This document shows, piece after piece, positions 9,086 to 17,907 of a DNA stretch of 64,000 bases. Source of the DNA: JAWVYT01 sp964605205 (GTDB lineage Bacteria; Gemmatimonadota; Gemmatimonadetes; Longimicrobiales; RSA9). The notes beneath the pieces are model-generated. The model did no database searches, was not told the origin of the DNA, and saw only the letters and a program-made list of their open reading frames with translations. The position numbers and the translations under genes were made by a program. Every line of letters starts with the position of its first letter. Within the stretch, counting starts at the first letter, position 1. The DNA is taken from the NCBI GenBank assembly GCA_964605205.1, contig CAZSBL010000002.1:11151-75150 (forward strand), written 5' to 3'.

Positions 9086-9990
9086 ATGTGATCGGAGTGC
9101 CCGCCAACCTGGACGACCGTTCGTTCGACCCCCTGGTGGCGGAGCTGAACGCCGCGCTGGCGGCCGGCGACGGGGGCGTGCTGGTGGACGCGCGCCGCCT
9201 CCGCTGGGTCGACCCGTTCGGGATGCTCGCCCTGCTGGCGGTGGGAAAGGTGGCCCGGGAGAGGGGGCACACCCCCCGCTTCCAGATGCCCGACTCGGCC
9301 GAGGTGGTCAGTTACCTGGCACGGATGTCGTTCTTCACGCACGCCCAGGAGATCTACGAGCTCCACGGCGGCGGCCGGAAACGGGCCGACGGCGCGTCCG
9401 ATGTGCTGCTCGAGATCACGCCGGTCAGGTCACACATGGACGTCCACCAGATCGTGGACCGGGTGAACGAGCGCGCGCTGGCGATCCTGACCCGGCAGCT
9501 CAACATCCCGCTGAAGGAGGCGTTCCAGTTCAGCGTGATGCTGTCGGAGGTCTGCCAGAACATCATCGACCACGCCGAGGCCGGGGGCTGGGTCGCCACC
9601 CAGACGTACAACTGGCAGAAGCGCCTCGGTCGGAAGGTGGTCTCCATCGCGGTGATGGACCTGGGCGTGGGGTTCTACGGCTCCCTGGCCAGTGAGCACG
9701 CCGCCCGTTACGGCGAGCGCTGGAGCGACGCATCGGCGCTGGAAGCGGCGTTCATCCACGGACTGACGCGGTTCCACGACCCCGGCCGGGGCCAGGGGCT
9801 CCAGCAGATCCGCAAGCAGGTGGGGCGGTGGAACGGGAAGATCGCCATCCGGAGCGGGACCGCACGCATCGCCGATGTCCCCGCGTGGGACGACGCGCCA
9901 CCCCTCGAGGACGACCTGCCCGGGTTTCCCGGCGCCCAGATCACCATCACGCTGCCGTCCCGTGAGATCGAGGGGGAGGGGAAGGGATGA
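9082..9990 (+). CDS. STAS domain fused to GHKL (HATPase_c) ATP-binding domain
   Basis: 302 aa, GTG at 9082 overlapping the previous stop. Residues ~1-95 look like a STAS domain (GVLVDARRLRWVDPFGMLALL), but the position where anti-anti-sigma factors carry the phosphorylated Ser reads DPFG (44-47), so no acceptor Ser. Residues ~120-295 form a GHKL ATPase: N-box E156 and N160 (SEVCQNIIDHAEAGG), G1 box DLGVG (193-197) and G2 box RGQGL (236-240). GHKL domains of this kind belong to anti-sigma/RsbW-like serine kinases or to antisigma-like adaptors. It overlaps the next gene by 4 nt (ATGA), whose product is a plausible partner. Domain calls are by motif; partner and output are inferred. Confidence 0.8.
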   Translation: MNVIGVPANLDDRSFDPLVAELNAALAAGDGGVLVDARRLRWVDPFGMLALLAVGKVARERGHTPRFQMPDSAEVVSYLARMSFFTHAQEIYELHGGGRKRADGASDVLLEITPVRSHMDVHQIVDRVNERALAILTRQLNIPLKEAFQFSVMLSEVCQNIIDHAEAGGWVATQTYNWQKRLGRKVVSIAVMDLGVGFYGSLASEHAARYGERWSDASALEAAFIHGLTRFHDPGRGQGLQQIRKQVGRWNGKIAIRSGTARIADVPAWDDAPPLEDDLPGFPGAQITITLPSREIEGEGKG

Positions 9991-10574
9991 CCGACTTCGG
10001 CGATGTCGTACCCCTCCGGTTCGACATGTCGGACATGGTCCGGCAGACCGTGGCCACTCTCTACAGCCACCTCGTCACCCGGCCCACGGGCCAGGCGCTG
10101 CGGCTGGGCATCGAGGCACAGCTCGGCGAGCTGGGCGCCCTTTCGGTCACGGTCCTCGACTTCAGCGAGGTGGTGGTCCTCGACTACAGCTGTGCCGACG
10201 AGACCGTGGCCAAGCTGGTGCAGCGATTCCTCCGCTCCGACCGCCCGGCCGAGGCCTTCTTCGTGGCCCGGGGCATCGATGACCGGCACCGGGAGACCAT
10301 CGAGACCGTCCTGAGCCGTCAGGGGCTCGCCATTACCGCCGAGCTGACGGACGGCGAGCTCGCGCTCCTCGGGGATGTGGATGATCTCGAGGCCGAAGCC
10401 TGGCGTGCGCTGAACGCGCTGGAGCGTGGGGGCGCCGGCGAGGTGGCCGAGCACCTGGGCCGGGGGGAAGATGACGTCGCCGGGGCGCTGGAGGCGCTGG
10501 CCCGGCGCCGCGTGGTGGCCCGGATCGACATCCCGCGGACGTACTTCGCGCTGCGCTCGCTGCTCGAGGAGTAG
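9987..10574 (+). CDS. STAS-like (DUF4325-type) protein with C-terminal winged-helix-like segment
   Basis: 195 aa. Residues ~8-105 resemble the DUF4325/STAS-like fold: VTVLDFSEVVVLDYSCADE places a serine (S68) at the STAS phosphoacceptor position that the neighbouring STAS-GHKL protein lacks. Residues ~135-195 (WRALNALERGGAGEVAEHL, then ALEALARRRVVARID) look like a winged helix, so DNA binding is possible. Overlaps the STAS-GHKL gene by 4 nt; the two are probably made together and interact. Last gene of the plus run, converging 2 nt before the next minus-strand stop. Function as a partner-switching output is inference. Confidence 0.65.
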   Translation: MTDFGDVVPLRFDMSDMVRQTVATLYSHLVTRPTGQALRLGIEAQLGELGALSVTVLDFSEVVVLDYSCADETVAKLVQRFLRSDRPAEAFFVARGIDDRHRETIETVLSRQGLAITAELTDGELALLGDVDDLEAEAWRALNALERGGAGEVAEHLGRGEDDVAGALEALARRRVVARIDIPRTYFALRSLLEE

Positions 10575-10576
10575 CG

Positions 10577-11317
10577 CTACCCCTGCGCCCGGAGCGCCAC
10601 CGCCAGGATCCGGTTGATGGCCTTCAGGGTGCCCAGCGCGGCGGCGGTCTCCACATCGCTCTCCACCGGGTGTGCGCCTACGAGGGGCAGCGGTCGGCGG
10701 CCGAAGCGGCTCGCCATCCCCAGCACGCTCACCAGCACGTACTCCCCGTCCAGCGCCTGGACGATGGAGGCGAAATCGAGCTCGAGACTGAGCCCGTCAT
10801 TCCACACCGCGTTCACCGCGCTCAGGAGGGTGGCGGTCGCCGCGGCGCGGGCACGGCCCACGGGCGTGTCCACCGCCTCCGCCTCTCCCAGGCTCTCCTC
10901 GTCCTGCCACTCCAGCCGGACCCCGACCCGCACGTGGCCGGAGGATGTGGTGGACTCGAGCCCGGCGAAGATCGGACGGCCGGCTACCGGGCGCGGGCGT
11001 TCGTCCGCTTGCCCGGCGGATTCCGCTTCGACGGCGGCCGCCACCTCTTCGGCGGCCCCCTCAGGGAGCGATTCCACCTCGGGCTCCGGGGCGAGCTGCG
11101 CAATGCTGATCACCCGCTGATCGATGGGGATCCCCAACCGCTCCTCGAGCAGGCCCCGGATGTCCCGGGCCAGGCTGGCGGCGTCGGGGCCGTGGCGGAC
11201 CAGGAGATGGATCTCCCGGGGGTGGCCTTCCAGGTCCTCGCTGACGTACGCACCGAGCACCGAGGGGAGCTCTCGGAGGACCGCTTCTGCTGCCGCTTTG
11301 TTGCTGATCCGATTCAT
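10577..11317 (-). CDS. Conserved-looking protein of unknown function
   Basis: 246 aa. Residues ~8-70 form an alpha/beta unit (VLGAYVSEDLEGHPREIHLLV, ending QRVISIAQL) that recalls small domains found in uncharacterised actinobacterial and cyanobacterial proteins. An Ala/Glu/Pro-rich linker (~75-105) follows. The C-terminal half has a second alpha/beta unit with the highly regular run EYVLVSVLGMASRFGRRPLP. No signal peptide or membrane helix; no catalytic motif seen. It is a lone minus gene, tail to tail (2 nt) with the preceding operon and divergent from the trans-sulfuration gene. Confidence 0.7.
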   Translation of the reverse strand: MNRISNKAAAEAVLRELPSVLGAYVSEDLEGHPREIHLLVRHGPDAASLARDIRGLLEERLGIPIDQRVISIAQLAPEPEVESLPEGAAEEVAAAVEAESAGQADERPRPVAGRPIFAGLESTTSSGHVRVGVRLEWQDEESLGEAEAVDTPVGRARAAATATLLSAVNAVWNDGLSLELDFASIVQALDGEYVLVSVLGMASRFGRRPLPLVGAHPVESDVETAAALGTLKAINRILAVALRAQG

Positions 11318-11389
11318 CCGGTGTGCCGGTTGGCAGGGAGATGGGCGCAGAATGCGGCGCTCGTACCCCGGACGTCAAGTCAGCTGCCT

Positions 11390-11418
11390 TTGCCGCTGAA
11401 CCCATCGGAACCTAGTTT
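11390..11418 (+). promoter_or_regulatory. Putative promoter of the trans-sulfuration enzyme gene
   Basis: TTGCCG (11390-11395), 17 bp, TAGTTT (11413-11418), in the 196-bp divergent gap. It leaves a leader of about 90 nt before the ATG at 11514. I saw no SAM riboswitch fold in this leader. Confidence 0.4.
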
Positions 11419-11513
11419 TTCGCCGCGCCGCCGCCGTCCGGGCCACCGCGCCGAGGAGCCCCGGGCGGCCACGTCGATCGCCCCGGACGGCCACGCCAAC
11501 AGGAGGAAGCCGG

Positions 11514-12677
11514 ATGCCCGATGACCACAGCACGCCGCGAGGCGGCCCGTCCACGCGGGCGGTTCACGCGGGGAATCCGGCCCGGGAGCCGGGCGCGCCG
11601 GTGGTGCCGCCACTGGTCTCCAGCGCCACCTTCTACAACGCGGTCGAGCCCGAAGGCGAGGTCCTCTACGGCCGCTACTCGAACACCGAGGCGCACCGAC
11701 GGGTGGGCGCCCGGATCGCCGCGCTGGAGACCGCCGAGGCCGCGCTGGTCTGCGGCAGCGGGATGGCGGCGGTCTCCCTCGCCATCCTCACCTTCGCGGG
11801 CGCCGGGGACCACCTGGTAACCGCCGACTCGCTGTACGGCGGCACCCGGGTCCTCCTGACCCGGGAGCTGCCCCGCCTGGGGATCGAGACCACATTCGTG
11901 GATCCCGCCGGAGACTGGGCCGCCGCCATCCGTCCGGAGACCCGCCTCCTTTACATGGAGGTGCCGGTCAACCCCACGCTCAGGGTGCCGGACCCCCGTC
12001 CGGTGGCCGCGATGGCTCGCGAGCACGGGATCCCCCTGGTCATGGACGCCACATTCGCCACGCCGATCAACTTCCGGCCGGTGAAGCACGGCGTGGACCT
12101 GGTGATCCACAGCGCCACGAAGTACCTGGGCGGGCATTCCGATCTGGTGGCTGGCGTGCTGGTCGGTGCCCGGGCCCGTACGGAGGCGGCCCGGGAACGG
12201 CTGAAGTCGTTCGGCCCGAGTCTGGACCCCCACGCCCTGTGGCTCCTGGAGCGCGGCCTGAAGACGCTGGCCGTTCGGGTCGAGCGTCAGAACGCCACGG
12301 CCGGCCGGCTCGCCACCTGGCTCGCGGAGCACCCGGCGGTGGAGGTGGTCCACTACCCGGGGCTCGCGGATCACCCCGACCATGCCACGGCGGCCGAGCT
12401 GTTCGATGGGTTTGGCGGGATGCTGGCGTTCGTGGTCCGGGGTGGCGACGACGTGGCGGTCCGGGTCATGCAGCGCCTGGAGTTGTTCGCGGTGGCCCCG
12501 AGCCTCGGGGGTGTGGAGTCGCTGGCTTCCATGCCCCGGTACACGTCCCACGCGGCCATGACCGCTGAGGAGCGGCACGCGGCGGGGATCGCCGACGGCT
12601 TCATCCGGTTGAGTGTGGGCGTGGAAGATGCACCGGATCTGGAGGCGGACCTGGCCCACGCGCTGGACACCGCCTGA
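11514..12677 (+). CDS. Cys/Met-metabolism PLP enzyme (cystathionine gamma-synthase / beta- or gamma-lyase type)
   Basis: 387 aa, ATG preceded by AGGAGG. Fold-type I PLP enzyme of the trans-sulfuration family: YGRYSN (cofactor phosphate region from the partner subunit), GSGMAAVS, the MDATFATP segment (Asp pairing with the pyridine nitrogen) and the Schiff-base lysine in SATKYLGGHSD. SLGGVESLASMP is the substrate-carboxylate region. Cytoplasmic, normally tetrameric. The exact reaction (synthase, beta-lyase, gamma-lyase or methionine gamma-lyase) cannot be assigned by eye. A paralogue lies at 35165-36322, so the two probably split roles in Met/Cys interconversion. The penicillin acylase gene follows 64 nt on. 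Confidence 0.92.
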   Translation: MPDDHSTPRGGPSTRAVHAGNPAREPGAPVVPPLVSSATFYNAVEPEGEVLYGRYSNTEAHRRVGARIAALETAEAALVCGSGMAAVSLAILTFAGAGDHLVTADSLYGGTRVLLTRELPRLGIETTFVDPAGDWAAAIRPETRLLYMEVPVNPTLRVPDPRPVAAMAREHGIPLVMDATFATPINFRPVKHGVDLVIHSATKYLGGHSDLVAGVLVGARARTEAARERLKSFGPSLDPHALWLLERGLKTLAVRVERQNATAGRLATWLAEHPAVEVVHYPGLADHPDHATAAELFDGFGGMLAFVVRGGDDVAVRVMQRLELFAVAPSLGGVESLASMPRYTSHAAMTAEERHAAGIADGFIRLSVGVEDAPDLEADLAHALDTA

Positions 12678-12741
12678 GCCCGGCCGGCACCGTGCGGAAG
12701 GCCCCGGGGAGCGTGTGAATCGAAAGACGGAGAGCGGAGCG

Positions 12742-15090
12742 ATGCGGAAGCTGGCGATCGCGCTGTCGGCGGTGGTGGTACTGGTGGTGGCCGTGGCCGT
12801 GGGCGTCCTGGGGTACGTGCGGTCCGGGGAGCAGGCCCGGACCGGCACCGAGACGCTGAGTGGCATCGCCTCCCCCGTCGAGGTGCTGTGGACCGACCGG
12901 GCCGTGCCCCACGTATGGGCCGGTAGCCTCCACGACGCCGTCTTCGCCCAGGGCTACCTCCATGCCCGCGACCGCCTCTGGCAGATGGAGCTGGTGCGCC
13001 GGGCGATCCAGGGTCGGCTCGCCGAGGTCATGGGGGAGCCCGCCCTGGGCACCGACCGGTTCATGCGCCGCGTGGGCCTCTGGGAGGCCGCCGTGGCCGG
13101 GATGGACAGCCTCGGCGCTCACGAGCGGGCGGTCCTCCAGGTGTACGCCGACGGCGTCAACGCCGCCCTCGAAACGTGGGACGGCCCGCTCCCGCCCGAG
13201 TTCCTGGTGCTGGGCTACGGGCCCGAGCCGTGGGAGCCCGTCCACACCCTGGCCGTGGCGAAGATGATGTCGTACACGCTGGCCGCGTACGGCGAGTCTG
13301 TGGCGGTGGCCCGGGCGCTCCGGCGGCTCCCCGAGGAGCGGGTCCGCTGGCTCTTCCCGGAGTTCCCGGACTGGGACGCCACCATCCTGCCTCCCGAGCC
13401 CGCCGACCCGCCGCCGCTGGCCGCCGCCCTGCTCGACCGCTACAGCATCGCCGCCGCGTCGAACTCGTGGGTGGTGAGCGGAGAACGGACCGCGTCGGGG
13501 AAGCCGATCCTGGCCAACGACATGCACCTGGACCTGCAGGCGCCGAGCTTGTGGTACCTCATGGCGCTGCACGCGCCCGCGGTCGACTCGGCCCCCGCCC
13601 TGGATGCCATGGGCGTCACCCTGGCCGGCGCGCCGATGGTCATCGTGGGGCGCAATCGGGCACTGGCCTGGGGCTTCACCAACGCCTACGTAGACGACGT
13701 GGACCTCTTCATCGAGCGGGTCGATCCCGAGGATCCGGGGCGGTATGTGACCCCGGACGGGAGCCGGCCGTTCGAGGTGGTGGCCGAGACCATCGCGGTG
13801 AAGGGGAGAGACGAGCCGGAGGTCATGGAGGTGCGTCGTACCCGGCACGGGCCCGTGGTCCCCGTGACCGACACGGCGGGCGCCGGGAACACCGTGCTGG
13901 CGCTGCGTTGGACCGCCCACGAGCCCACCACCGTCATTCGGGCCGTGATCGGCTTCAACCAGGCCGGTGGCTGGGACGAGTTCCAGGCGGCGGTGGGCCT
14001 CATGGACGACCCGCACCAGAACCTGGTCTACGCGGACACGGCGGGGCACATCGGCTATGTCATGGGTGGGACCGTACCGATCCGCGGGGATCGGCGGCCG
14101 GCCACCGTGATCCCCAGACCCGGGTGGACGGGCGAGTGGGACTGGACCGGGGATCTGCCGTTCGCGGAGCATCCCCGTGCCCTCGATCCGCCCGCCGGGT
14201 TCGTGGCCACCGCCAACAACCGTCAGACGGCGGAGCCCGTGGCGGAGCTCATCAGCGCGTCGTGGCTGCAGCCGTTCCGGGCCATGCGGATCACCGAGAT
14301 GATCACCGAGGCCGAGGCGCCGCTGGACCCGGCCGCGACCCTGGCCATGCAGCTGGATGTGTACGACCTGTACGCCGAACGGTTCGTGGGCCGGGCCATC
14401 GAGGCGGCCGAGGCGGCGGCGCTCGACCACGTGGCCGGGCGGCTCCGGGCGTGGGACCTGCACGCCGATGGGGACACGGAGGCCGCCGCGCTCTTCTACG
14501 CCTGGAACGAGACGCTCCGTCGCGAGCTCGCCCGGGACCTCTATCGTGGGCCGGCGGCGTACTTCACCCGCGAGTCGGCCACGGTGGTGCTCGAGGGCCG
14601 TGCCGTGCCGTGGGCGGATGAGCCCGAGGCCCGGTACCGGGCGTTGTCGGAGCGGGCGATCCGCGAGGCCGCCGACGCCGCCGGAGACCGGCGGTGGGCC
14701 GAGTCCAACCGGGCCGTGCACCGCCACGCCCTCGGCGATGTGGCGCTCCTCGACCGGCTCTTCGGGCTGAACCTGGGGCCGCTGCCCCACCACGGCTCGC
14801 CGTTCACCGTGAACGTCGCCCACTGGGCGTTCCGGACCCCGGATGACGAGTTTCCCTTCCTCACCACGTCCGGCGTCAGCATGCGGATGGTGACCGAGCT
14901 GGGGAACACCGAGGCCGGAGCAGGGTTCGTCATCCCCACGGGGCAGAGTGGACTGCCATACAGCCGCCACTACGACGACCAGCTCGAGATGTGGCGCGCC
15001 GGCGAGCTGCTGCCACTGTCCCTACATCGGAGCGCCGTGGAGGCGTCGACCGTACAGCGAATGACACTCGAACCAGCCAATGAACGATAA
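12742..15090 (+). CDS. Penicillin acylase-family N-terminal-nucleophile amidohydrolase, membrane-anchored or exported
   Basis: 782 aa. The frame is open upstream; ATG 12742, preceded by GAGCGGAG, begins a signal/anchor (RKLAIALSAVVVLVVAVAVG) and is preferred to the GTG at 12715. The alpha-chain motif HARDRLWQMELVRR is followed by the autocleavage site: S240 of SNSW becomes Ser1 of the beta chain. GERTASGKPILANDMHL and the SGVSMRMV region near the C-terminus are typical. Family members hydrolyse amides such as beta-lactam side chains or acyl-homoserine lactones; this length (~780) matches the PvdQ/quorum-quenching and cephalosporin-acylase branch, but the substrate is unknown. Overlaps ypdA by 11 nt. 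Confidence 0.93.
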   Translation: MRKLAIALSAVVVLVVAVAVGVLGYVRSGEQARTGTETLSGIASPVEVLWTDRAVPHVWAGSLHDAVFAQGYLHARDRLWQMELVRRAIQGRLAEVMGEPALGTDRFMRRVGLWEAAVAGMDSLGAHERAVLQVYADGVNAALETWDGPLPPEFLVLGYGPEPWEPVHTLAVAKMMSYTLAAYGESVAVARALRRLPEERVRWLFPEFPDWDATILPPEPADPPPLAAALLDRYSIAAASNSWVVSGERTASGKPILANDMHLDLQAPSLWYLMALHAPAVDSAPALDAMGVTLAGAPMVIVGRNRALAWGFTNAYVDDVDLFIERVDPEDPGRYVTPDGSRPFEVVAETIAVKGRDEPEVMEVRRTRHGPVVPVTDTAGAGNTVLALRWTAHEPTTVIRAVIGFNQAGGWDEFQAAVGLMDDPHQNLVYADTAGHIGYVMGGTVPIRGDRRPATVIPRPGWTGEWDWTGDLPFAEHPRALDPPAGFVATANNRQTAEPVAELISASWLQPFRAMRITEMITEAEAPLDPAATLAMQLDVYDLYAERFVGRAIEAAEAAALDHVAGRLRAWDLHADGDTEAAALFYAWNETLRRELARDLYRGPAAYFTRESATVVLEGRAVPWADEPEARYRALSERAIREAADAAGDRRWAESNRAVHRHALGDVALLDRLFGLNLGPLPHHGSPFTVNVAHWAFRTPDDEFPFLTTSGVSMRMVTELGNTEAGAGFVIPTGQSGLPYSRHYDDQLEMWRAGELLPLSLHRSAVEASTVQRMTLEPANER

Positions 15091-16183
15091 ACTCGATCTG
15101 GCCGTGATCGGCGCGGGCCCGTGCGGGCTCAGCGCGGCGGTGGCGGCCACCCAGGCGGGGCTCGAATGCGCCGTGTTCGACAAGGGGTGCATCACCCGAT
15201 CCATCACCCTCTACCCCACGTACGCCACCTTCTTCAGCACCGCCGACCGGCTCGAGATCGGCGGGGTGCCGTTCATCGCGCCGGGCGACAAGCCCACCCG
15301 CGGCGACGCCCTCAAGTACTACCGCCGCGTCGCCACCGAGTTCGACCTGAACCTCCGGCAGTACCAGGAGGTGGCGGGCCTGGCCGGGGAGAAGGACGCC
15401 TTCCAGCTCCGGACCCGGACCATGGACGGCACCGAGCGCACGGTGGCGGCCCGGAACGTGGTGGTGGCCACCGGCTACGCGGACTTGCCCAACTACATGG
15501 GCATCCCCGGCGAGGAGCGGCCGAAGGTCCGGCACTACTTCACCGAGGGGCACCCGTACTTCGACCAGGACGTGGTGGTCATCGGCGCGGGGAACTCGGC
15601 GGTGGAGGCGGCGCTGGCCACGTGGCGGGCGGGAGCCCGGGTCACCCTCGTACACTTCCTCGATGAGCTGGATTCCGGCGTGAAGCCGTGGATCCGGCCG
15701 GACATCGAGAACCGCCTCGCCAAGGGCGAGATCGACGTCCGGTGGAACACGCGGGTGACGGAGGTGCTCGGAGACCGGGTCCGGCTGCGGCACGAGGAGA
15801 CCGGAGCCCTTGCGGAGCTCGACAATGACTTCGTCCTGGCCATGACCGGGTACCGGCCGGACCCGACGCTGCTCCGGGAGCTGGGCGTGACCGTCGATGA
15901 GAGCAGCGGCGTGCCCGCTCACGATCCCGAGACCATGGAGACCGACGTTCCTGGCGTCTTCATTGCGGGCGTGGTGGCGGGTGGGAACCGGCCCGACCGG
16001 GTCTTCATCGAAGACGGGCGCCACCACGGTCCGCTGGCCGTGCGCCGGATCCTCGCGGAGCGGGGGGTGGACGCCGGTGATACCATTACCCTGGGCGTAC
16101 CGCCGAGCGTTCGGGCGCCGGACCCGGAGGCCGACGGGATCGGCGCGCCGCCGCCGCCGGAGCCGGCGGGCCGGTTGGAGTAG
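15080..16183 (+). CDS. ypdA: YpdA-family bacillithiol disulfide reductase-like flavoprotein
   Basis: 367 aa. N-terminal FAD Rossmann motif GAGPCG (11-16) carries the Cys characteristic of YpdA/Bdr (Cys15 here), unlike the CxxC of thioredoxin reductases. The segment FDKGCITRSITLYPTYATFF is likewise family-typical. A second Rossmann motif GAGNSA (about 170-175) binds NAD(P)H, and the C-terminal TGYRPDPTLL and GVFIAGVVAGG close the FAD site. In Bacillota the family reduces bacillithiol disulfide; finding it here hints at a bacillithiol-type thiol in this organism, though no bsh genes are in the window. Starts inside the 3' end of the acylase gene. Confidence 0.88.
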   Translation: MNDKLDLAVIGAGPCGLSAAVAATQAGLECAVFDKGCITRSITLYPTYATFFSTADRLEIGGVPFIAPGDKPTRGDALKYYRRVATEFDLNLRQYQEVAGLAGEKDAFQLRTRTMDGTERTVAARNVVVATGYADLPNYMGIPGEERPKVRHYFTEGHPYFDQDVVVIGAGNSAVEAALATWRAGARVTLVHFLDELDSGVKPWIRPDIENRLAKGEIDVRWNTRVTEVLGDRVRLRHEETGALAELDNDFVLAMTGYRPDPTLLRELGVTVDESSGVPAHDPETMETDVPGVFIAGVVAGGNRPDRVFIEDGRHHGPLAVRRILAERGVDAGDTITLGVPPSVRAPDPEADGIGAPPPPEPAGRLE

Positions 16184-16214
16184 GAGGGCCGCGTCAGCGG
16201 CTGCGGCGTTCGCG

Positions 16215-16244
16215 TTGACGCCCCCGCGGCGAGGCCCGTAGCTT
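16215..16244 (+). promoter_or_regulatory. Putative promoter of pruA with overlapping inverted repeat
   Basis: TTGACG (16215-16220), 18 bp, TAGCTT (16239-16244). GCGTCAGCG (16191-16199) pairs with 16213-16221, a 9-bp inverted repeat that covers the -35 box and could be an operator or the ypdA terminator. Confidence 0.5.
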
Positions 16245-16298
16245 GGCCCCGGGCCAACCAGACAACGAGGACAGAAAACCATAGAGAAGGGTGGGAAC

Positions 16299-17894
16299 AT
16301 GGCGACACGAACGAAGCTCCCCGTAGGGATCGAGGGGTTCACCAACGAGCCGTACTACGATTGGAGCGACCCCGAGAACGTCGAGCGGATGGAGAAGGCC
16401 ATCGAGAAGGTCCGCTCCGAGCTCGGGCAGACGTATCCGCTGATCGTGGACGGGGAAGAGATCCACGAGGGCGAGACCAAGGACTCGGTGAACCCGGCGG
16501 ACCCGAGCCAGGTGATCGGGACCTTCGTCCAGGCCGACCGGCAGCTGGGCGATGAGGCCGTGGAGAAGGCCCACGAGTTCTTCGAGAACGAGTGGAAGTC
16601 CACGCCCGCGGAGGAGCGGGCCGAGATCTTCTTCCGGGCCGCCGACATCATGCGGGAGCGGAAGGCCGAGCTGGCCGCGTGGATGGTGTTCGAGGTCTCG
16701 AAGAGCTGGACCGAGGCCGTGGCCGACCTGGCCGAGCTCATCGACTTCAACGAGTACTACGCCCGCAAGATGCTCGAGCTGGCCGGGCCGCAGGAAGTGG
16801 TGGAGTACCCCGGTGAGGAGAACGAGCTGCGCTACATCCCGCTGGGCGTCTCCGTCGTGATCCCGCCGTGGAACTTCCCGGCCGCCATCATGGGTGGGAT
16901 GACCGCCGCCGCGCTGGTGGCGGGGAATACCGTGGTGCTGAAGCCGGCGTCCACGGCCCCGGCCATCGCCGCCCAGTACGTCAAGATCCTGCACGAGGCC
17001 GGGCTGCCGAAGAAAGCGCTCGCCTTCCTGCCGGGCCCCGGGAGCCAGATCGGCGACGCGCTGGTGGACCACCCGCTGACGCGGATGATCGCGTTCACCG
17101 GCTCCAAGGAGGTCGGGCTCCGGATCTTCGAGCGGGCCTCCAAGGTCCACGACGGCCAGATCTGGCTGAAGCGGACGATCCTGGAGATGGGCGGCAAGGA
17201 CGCCCAGGTGGTCGATGAGACCGCCGACCTGGACGCGGCCGCCGACGCCATCGTGGCCGGCGCCTTCGGGTTCCAGGGCCAGAAGTGCTCGGCGTGCTCC
17301 CGGGCCATCGTGGTCGAGGACGTCTACGACGAGGTCCTCGAGAAGGCGGTCGAGAAGGCGAAGGACATCACCATGGGTGATACCACGGACAGGGACACGT
17401 TCATGGGCGCCGTCATCGACTCGGCCGCCCGCAAGAGCATCACGGAGTACATCCAGATCGGGAAGAACGAGGGCCGCCTGATGCTCGGCGGCGAGGTCGA
17501 TGAGAGCGCCGACGGGTACTTCATCCCGCCCACGATCATCGCGGACGTGGATCCGGACGCCACCATCGCGCAGGAAGAGATCTTCGGCCCGGTCCTGGCC
17601 TTCATCAAGGCGAAGGACTTCGACCACGCGCTGGAGATCGCCAACGGTACCGAGTACGGGCTGACGGGTGGCGTGTTCAGCTCCTCGCGGGAGCGGCTGG
17701 ATCGGGCGAAGGAAGAGTTCCACGTCGGGAACCTCTACTTCAACCGCAAGATCACGGGCGCGCTCGTGGGCGTGCAGCCGTTCGGCGGTTTCAACATGAG
17801 TGGCACCGACTCGAAGGCCGGCGGCCCGGACTACCTGCTCCTGTTCACGCAGGCCAAGGCCATCGCCGAGCGCCAGCGCGATGACGTGAAGTAG
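16299..17894 (+). CDS. pruA: L-glutamate gamma-semialdehyde (1-pyrroline-5-carboxylate) dehydrogenase
   Basis: 531 aa, typical of the stand-alone RocA-type enzyme rather than the PutA fusion. The aldehyde dehydrogenase fold shows PPWNFP (cofactor channel), KPASTAP, FTGSKEVG (Rossmann Gly), the general-base Glu in LEMGGKD and the nucleophile in GFQGQKCSACSR; EIFGPV and PFGGFNMSG complete it. It oxidises glutamate semialdehyde to glutamate with NAD+, the second step of proline use. No proline dehydrogenase gene is adjacent. ATG 16299 has AGAAGGGTGGG upstream. A repeat element begins 14 nt after its stop. Confidence 0.97.
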   Translation: MATRTKLPVGIEGFTNEPYYDWSDPENVERMEKAIEKVRSELGQTYPLIVDGEEIHEGETKDSVNPADPSQVIGTFVQADRQLGDEAVEKAHEFFENEWKSTPAEERAEIFFRAADIMRERKAELAAWMVFEVSKSWTEAVADLAELIDFNEYYARKMLELAGPQEVVEYPGEENELRYIPLGVSVVIPPWNFPAAIMGGMTAAALVAGNTVVLKPASTAPAIAAQYVKILHEAGLPKKALAFLPGPGSQIGDALVDHPLTRMIAFTGSKEVGLRIFERASKVHDGQIWLKRTILEMGGKDAQVVDETADLDAAADAIVAGAFGFQGQKCSACSRAIVVEDVYDEVLEKAVEKAKDITMGDTTDRDTFMGAVIDSAARKSITEYIQIGKNEGRLMLGGEVDESADGYFIPPTIIADVDPDATIAQEEIFGPVLAFIKAKDFDHALEIANGTEYGLTGGVFSSSRERLDRAKEEFHVGNLYFNRKITGALVGVQPFGGFNMSGTDSKAGGPDYLLLFTQAKAIAERQRDDVK

Positions 17895-17907
17895 TCGTGC
17901 CTCCGGG

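Noticed and set aside
11318..11513. SAM riboswitch before the trans-sulfuration gene
   Set aside because: No characteristic conserved core or paired arms of SAM-I/II/IV/V or SAH motifs could be traced.
12601..14970. 789-codon minus-strand open frame opposite penicillin acylase
   Set aside because: Same reason: shadow composition; the plus-strand gene has full family motifs.
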